In this document: positions 60,503-64,000 of the stretch, one piece after another
Layout of the letters: each line of letters opens with the position of its first letter
Position numbering within the stretch: position 1 is the first letter of the stretch
Source of the DNA: Gaiellales bacterium
Lineage (GTDB): Bacteria; Actinomycetota; Thermoleophilia; Gaiellales; JAICJC01
DNA: 64,000 bases
Assembly: GCA_036403155.1 (NCBI GenBank)
Contig: DASWRM010000029.1
Span: forward strand, 29,699-93,698
Direction of reading: 5' to 3'
Position numbers and translations under genes: made by a program
Notes under the pieces: generated by a model
What the model saw: the letters and a program-made list of their open reading frames with translations, nothing else
What the model was told of the DNA's origin: nothing
Databases searched by the model: none

Positions 60503-61598
60503 CCGCGTCCGCATCGGCGTTGTCGGCGCGGGCATGATCGCACAGGTCGAGCACATCCCCAACCTGCTGTTCCTGCGCGACCTCTTCCAGCTGGTGGCCG
60601 TGGCCGACCCCTCGCAACGCGTCCGCGCGGAGGTGGGCGAGCGGCACGGCGTACCGACCGTGCCGGACATGGACCGCCTCCTGGCGCTGCCGCTGGACGC
60701 GCTGCTGGTGGCGCTGCCCGATCCGTTGCACGCCGATGCGGTGTTGGCAGGGCTCGGCGCCGGGCTGCACGTGTTCTGCGAGAAGCCTCTCTGCTTCACC
60801 GAGGCCGAGGCGGCCGCCATCGCCGACAAACGCGATGCGACCGGCCGTGTCGTCCAGGTTGGATACATGAAGCGGTTCGACCCGAACTACGAGGCCGCTC
60901 TCGATCTGCTTCCCGAGGGTGGAGGCGGGCTGCGCTACATCTCGGTCGAGGTCAGCGACCCGGATTCCTGGCCGTTCGTCGACCATCGCCCGCTGCTCCG
61001 GCCAGACGACGTGCCGGCCGAGCTGATCGCGGACTGCCGCGCCCGCCAGCGTGCGCAGGTGGCCGAGGCGCTGGGGGCGACCGTCGACGGCGAGCACCTG
61101 CGCGGATACGCCGACCCGCTCATGTCCGGTGTGATCCATGCCGTCAACGCGATCCACGGCATGCTCGACCGCATGGGCCTCGAGGCCGGCGAGGTGATCG
61201 ACGGCCATATCTGGTCGCAGGGCGAATCCGCCTCGGGCACGGTGTCGCTGCTGGGCGGGCGGGCGTGCTGGCACTTCGCGCAGGTGCTCGTGCCGAACAT
61301 CGCCTGGTACCGCGAGCGCTACGTCCTGCACTTCGACGACACGGTGATCGAGCTGGAGTTCCCGGCGCCCTATCTGAACAACCAGCAGACCAACCTGTGG
61401 GTGCGCAGGTCGCAGGGGCTGCGGCTGGAGACGACGCATATCCAGGCCGGATATGGGGAGGCGTTCGTGCGCGAGCTGGAGGCGTTCCACGGCAGCATCC
61501 GCGACGGGCTGCCGCAACGGAACACCGTCGAGCAGGCGATCCGCGACGCGCGGCTGCTGACCCGGGTTGCCCGTGCGGCGATCGGGGTGGCGCCATGA
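60495..61598 (+). CDS. Gfo/Idh/MocA dehydrogenase, possible inositol 2-dehydrogenase
   Basis: This 367-residue NAD(P)-dependent enzyme has the Rossmann motif VGAGMIAQVEHIPNL (residues 10-24), then the family signature CEKPL near residue 96 and a catalytic Lys in that motif. The C-terminal beta-sheet domain contains SGVIHAVNAIHGM with the expected His. It could oxidise myo-inositol or another cyclitol to the inosose. It is a somewhat divergent IolG-like protein; the next candidate in the locus is partial (63732). It overlaps iolD by 8 bases and the aldolase by ATGA. Confidence 0.72.
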   Translation: MADRVRIGVVGAGMIAQVEHIPNLLFLRDLFQLVAVADPSQRVRAEVGERHGVPTVPDMDRLLALPLDALLVALPDPLHADAVLAGLGAGLHVFCEKPLCFTEAEAAAIADKRDATGRVVQVGYMKRFDPNYEAALDLLPEGGGGLRYISVEVSDPDSWPFVDHRPLLRPDDVPAELIADCRARQRAQVAEALGATVDGEHLRGYADPLMSGVIHAVNAIHGMLDRMGLEAGEVIDGHIWSQGESASGTVSLLGGRACWHFAQVLVPNIAWYRERYVLHFDDTVIELEFPAPYLNNQQTNLWVRRSQGLRLETTHIQAGYGEAFVRELEAFHGSIRDGLPQRNTVEQAIRDARLLTRVARAAIGVAP

Positions 61599-62539
61599 GC
61601 GGCCACCTCCGCTCGGCGCAGCGGGCGCGGGCGCTCGATCAGCTGTCCTCACCAGCCGGCGTGATCGCCGGCGCCGCCATGGATCACCGCGACTCGCTGC
61701 AGGCGGTGCTGGCCAAGCGCGGGCTGGAGCTCGACCGCGAGGGCATCACCGCGCTGAAGGTGCGGGTGGCGGCGGCGCTGGCACCGGCCGCAACGATGGT
61801 GCTGCTGGATGCCGAGTACGCGGCTGCTCAGGCGCTCGCCGCCGGGGCCGTGCCCGGCGATACCGGGCTGGCGGTGCCGCTCGAGGGCATGGGCTACGGG
61901 GATGTCTCGCGGCTGGAGGTGACCGAGTTCCTCGAGGGGTGGTCGCCGGCCGCCGGCCGCCGGCTGGGCGCGTGCGCGGCGAAGCTCCTGCTGCCCTACC
62001 GGGTCGACGTGCCGGGGCAGGCCGCCCGCCAAGAGCAGGTGGTGCGCACGGCGGTTGCGGACTGCCGGGCGGCCGGCCTGGCGTTGATCCTGGAGCCGGT
62101 CGTCTATCGGCGGGACGGCGAGGAGCGCGCCGGCGGCGATCGCTTCGCGGAGCTGGTGGTCGCGGGCGCCGAGCGGCTGGCCGCGCTGGAGCCCGACATC
62201 CTGAAGCTGCAGTACCCCGGCTCGCTCGACCACTGTGAGGCGCTCGACCGGGCATGCGGGCCGCTGATTCCGTGGGTGCTGCTGGGCGGTGGCGCGGACG
62301 CGGCCGTGCTCGAGGGGCAGATCGAGGACGCCTGCCGGGCCGGAGCCAGCGGGTTCATCGTGGGGCGTACCCTGTTCGACGCCGCGCTCGTGGCCGACCC
62401 GACCGCCTCGCAGGCCGCCCTCGACGAGCAGTGTCGGCCGCTGCTCGAGCGGCTCGCGCGCATCGCCGAGCAGCTGGCGCGTCCCTGGCGCCGGCGCGTG
62501 GGAGCGCTTCCGCAGCCGCCCTACGGCTGGTACGTGTGA
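61595..62539 (+). CDS. LacD-like class I aldolase, candidate DKGP aldolase
   Basis: This 314-residue protein resembles tagatose-1,6-bisphosphate aldolase (LacD). AAMDHRDSLQAVL opens the barrel, AAKLLLPYR (Lys130) and LALILEPVVYR follow, and DILKLQYPG offers the likely Schiff-base Lys204. It lies where iolJ would be expected and could cleave DKGP to dihydroxyacetone phosphate and malonate semialdehyde. IolJ itself is a class II (metal) aldolase, so this would be a non-homologous replacement. The 3' end overlaps the convergent dehydrogenase by 19 bases. Confidence 0.65.
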   Translation: MSGHLRSAQRARALDQLSSPAGVIAGAAMDHRDSLQAVLAKRGLELDREGITALKVRVAAALAPAATMVLLDAEYAAAQALAAGAVPGDTGLAVPLEGMGYGDVSRLEVTEFLEGWSPAAGRRLGACAAKLLLPYRVDVPGQAARQEQVVRTAVADCRAAGLALILEPVVYRRDGEERAGGDRFAELVVAGAERLAALEPDILKLQYPGSLDHCEALDRACGPLIPWVLLGGGADAAVLEGQIEDACRAGASGFIVGRTLFDAALVADPTASQAALDEQCRPLLERLARIAEQLARPWRRRVGALPQPPYGWYV

Positions 62540-63714
62540 CCGCCGCCGGCGGTCTCGCGGTCGCCGTTGGGAGCCACCAGCATCTTCATGGCCGCCTCAG
62601 TCTGGGCCGTCTCGAGCGCCTCGGCCACCTGCTCCAGCCCGACGCGATGGGTGATCGCGCCGCCGAACGGCAGCCGTCCGCGGTGCCGGGCAAGCAGCGC
62701 CAGGCTGGGCCCGTACTGCTCCAGCGTCTCGCCGCCGATGCCCATCACCGTCACGCCGGGGGTGCAGATATGGCGGTTGGGATCGACCGTCACGCCTCCG
62801 GTGGCGACGAAGGCGCCCGCCTCGATCACCGTGCCGCCCGGACGCACGAGCTCGAGTGCCTCGACGACGGTGGTCGCAACCCCCGAGCAGTCGACCACCA
62901 CGTCGGCGCCGAGACCCGCGGTCGCGTCTCTGACGGCCTGGCGGCGATCGTCCGGGCCGGTGGCGGCGGCGTCCAGGCACAGCTCCGCGCCGAAGGCGCG
63001 GGCCTGCTCCAGCCGCCCGGCCAGCAGGTCGATTGCCACAAGTCGCCCGGCGCCGAGCAGCTCCGCTTTGGCCAGATGCATCAGGCCGAGCGGTCCCAGA
63101 CCGAGCACGACCACCGTGTCGCCGGTGCGGAAGCCCCCGCCAATGGCCGTCATCGACCGGGCCGCGTCCAGCCCGTGCGTCACCGCCATCACCTCCGTGA
63201 GCGCGGCGATCGGGGAGGGCAGGTCGTCCGGTACCCGGAAGAGCCGTGTGCCGGGCAAGAGGTACATCAGCTGCGACCACCCCCCAAACAGGTGCGGCGG
63301 CCGCGCGCTGGTGAGCGAGTTCCCGTAATCCTGGAGGGCCGTGCAGAGGTAGTAGGGATAGCTCTCGCCGAGACAGAAGCGGCAGCGACCACAGGTCAGG
63401 TTTGGTGCTGGCACCACCCGGTCGCCGACCGACAGCGTCCGTCCGAGGTGGTCGACCGGTGCGGGCCCCGGGCCGATCGAGTGGATCTCACCGACGTTTT
63501 CGTGGCCGCAGATCAGCGGGTAGGGGACGGGCCGCTCGTGGTCGGTGCCGGCGTACTGCAGGGTTTCGCCACGCCAGGTGTGCTTGTCGGTTCCGCAGAT
63601 GCCGCTGTAGTGCACGCGCAGAACGACCGCGCCCGGGCCGGGATCGGGCTCGGGGAACCGTTCCACCGAGAGGCGCCCAGGTTCGTGCATCACGGCTGCC
63701 AGCACGTCGGTCAT
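62521..63714 (-). CDS. Zinc-dependent alcohol/polyol dehydrogenase (MDR family)
   Basis: This 397-residue enzyme has catalytic zinc ligands Cys40 (GICGTDKH) and His71-Glu72 (CGHENVG), and a structural zinc site (TCGRCRFC with Cys108, 111, 114 and a later Cys124). The NAD motif is VVVLGLGPLGLMHLAKAE. Such enzymes oxidise polyols such as sorbitol or threonine; here an inositol isomer is a good guess. ATG 63714 gives a normal N-terminus. It is convergent with the aldolase gene and divergent from the partial Gfo/Idh gene, 17 bases apart. Confidence 0.78.
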   Translation of the reverse strand: MTDVLAAVMHEPGRLSVERFPEPDPGPGAVVLRVHYSGICGTDKHTWRGETLQYAGTDHERPVPYPLICGHENVGEIHSIGPGPAPVDHLGRTLSVGDRVVPAPNLTCGRCRFCLGESYPYYLCTALQDYGNSLTSARPPHLFGGWSQLMYLLPGTRLFRVPDDLPSPIAALTEVMAVTHGLDAARSMTAIGGGFRTGDTVVVLGLGPLGLMHLAKAELLGAGRLVAIDLLAGRLEQARAFGAELCLDAAATGPDDRRQAVRDATAGLGADVVVDCSGVATTVVEALELVRPGGTVIEAGAFVATGGVTVDPNRHICTPGVTVMGIGGETLEQYGPSLALLARHRGRLPFGGAITHRVGLEQVAEALETAQTEAAMKMLVAPNGDRETAGGGHTYQP

Positions 63715-63731
63715 CGGCCCAGACGATACCG

Positions 63732-64000
63732 GTGAACGGCCGCGCGGCATTCGCGGTGGTCGGAGCCGGACGGATGGGCCAGGTGCACATCCGCGCGCTG
63801 GCCGGCGCGCGGCGCGCGCGGCTGGCCGTCGTCGTGGAGCCACACCCGGCGGCACGCGAACGGGCGGCGGCGTTCGGCGTGCCGGCCCACGCGTCGCTCG
63901 AACATGCGCTGGCCGACGTTGCGGTGGACGGCGTCGTCATCACCGCCCCCACCAGCCGACACCGCGAGCTAGTGGAGCGCTGCGCCGCCGCCGGCCGGCC
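63732..64000 (+). CDS. Gfo/Idh/MocA dehydrogenase, N-terminal fragment
   Basis: Only the first 89 codons lie in the window. The Rossmann motif AFAVVGAGRMGQVHIRALAG and the following VVVEPHPAARERAAAFGVPAHASLEHAL match inositol-2-dehydrogenase-like (IolG) proteins. GVVITAPTSRHRELVERC is the next conserved stretch. GTG 63732 starts close to the divergent dehydrogenase ATG, so the two promoters overlap. It may be the main IolG of the locus. Confidence 0.75.
   Translation, partial: MNGRAAFAVVGAGRMGQVHIRALAGARRARLAVVVEPHPAARERAAAFGVPAHASLEHALADVAVDGVVITAPTSRHRELVERCAAAGR

Overview
The window is GC-rich DNA (roughly 70% by eye) with frequent GTG/TTG starts and stop/start overlaps (ATGA, GTGA). Gene content is typical of a free-living soil actinobacterium: an MprF-type lipid aminoacyltransferase, actinobacterial protein mannosyltransferases, a baeRF-type release-factor homologue, DUF2182/DUF1326 proteins and type II NADH dehydrogenase. 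The layout fits deep-branching Actinobacteria such as Thermoleophilia, but no rRNA or marker gene is present, so this placement is inference.

Layout. 0-2 kb: tail of an ATPase gene, a voltage-type K+ channel, a VIT/CCC1 metal transporter and tRNA-Ser(CGA). 2-6.4 kb: potDBCA, a polyamine ABC importer on the minus strand, divergent from a TetR regulator; two palindromes lie between them. 7.3-10.8 kb: an ADP-forming acyl-CoA synthetase overlapping a dienoyl-CoA-reductase-like SDR, then a channel-like protein with an unusual pore. 10.9-22 kb: tRNA-Ser(GCT), a PIG-V mannosyltransferase, a secreted Ig-like-repeat protein with an anchored partner, a DEAD-box helicase with a structured leader, the MprF-like enzyme and a baeRF protein. 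22-28.5 kb: a redox/sulfur region with selenium-binding protein (SBP56), a tandem rhodanese without catalytic cysteines, a sulfatase remnant, an FAD protein behind a possible leader peptide, carbonic anhydrase and Ndh. 28.6-43.2 kb: small and envelope genes (DedA, LPG-synthase-TM flippase, PMT), a DUF2182/DUF1326 divergent pair, a G1 glutamic peptidase, an MFS exporter, a luciferase-like enzyme and an ArsR-type regulator.

43.2-49.8 kb is a distinct cassette: APC permease, GntR regulator, an FAD monooxygenase fused to cytochrome b5, a small membrane protein, an ABM-type monooxygenase, an AHL-lactonase-like hydrolase and a degenerate tRNA-Ser. It is bracketed by two direct copies of a 153-bp sequence that carries the 3' end of the permease gene.

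49.8-64 kb is a myo-inositol (or related cyclitol) catabolic locus. iolC-iolB-iolE run on the minus strand. Divergent from them is a nine-gene, almost fully overlapping operon: TIM-barrel isomerase, LacI regulator, ABC importer ATPase, binding protein, two permeases, iolD, an IolG-like dehydrogenase and a LacD-like aldolase. A perfect 16-bp LacI-type palindrome sits between the two transcripts. A zinc alcohol dehydrogenase and a partial Gfo/Idh gene follow. Together these cover uptake and the steps from cyclitol to DKGP cleavage; iolA is not in view.
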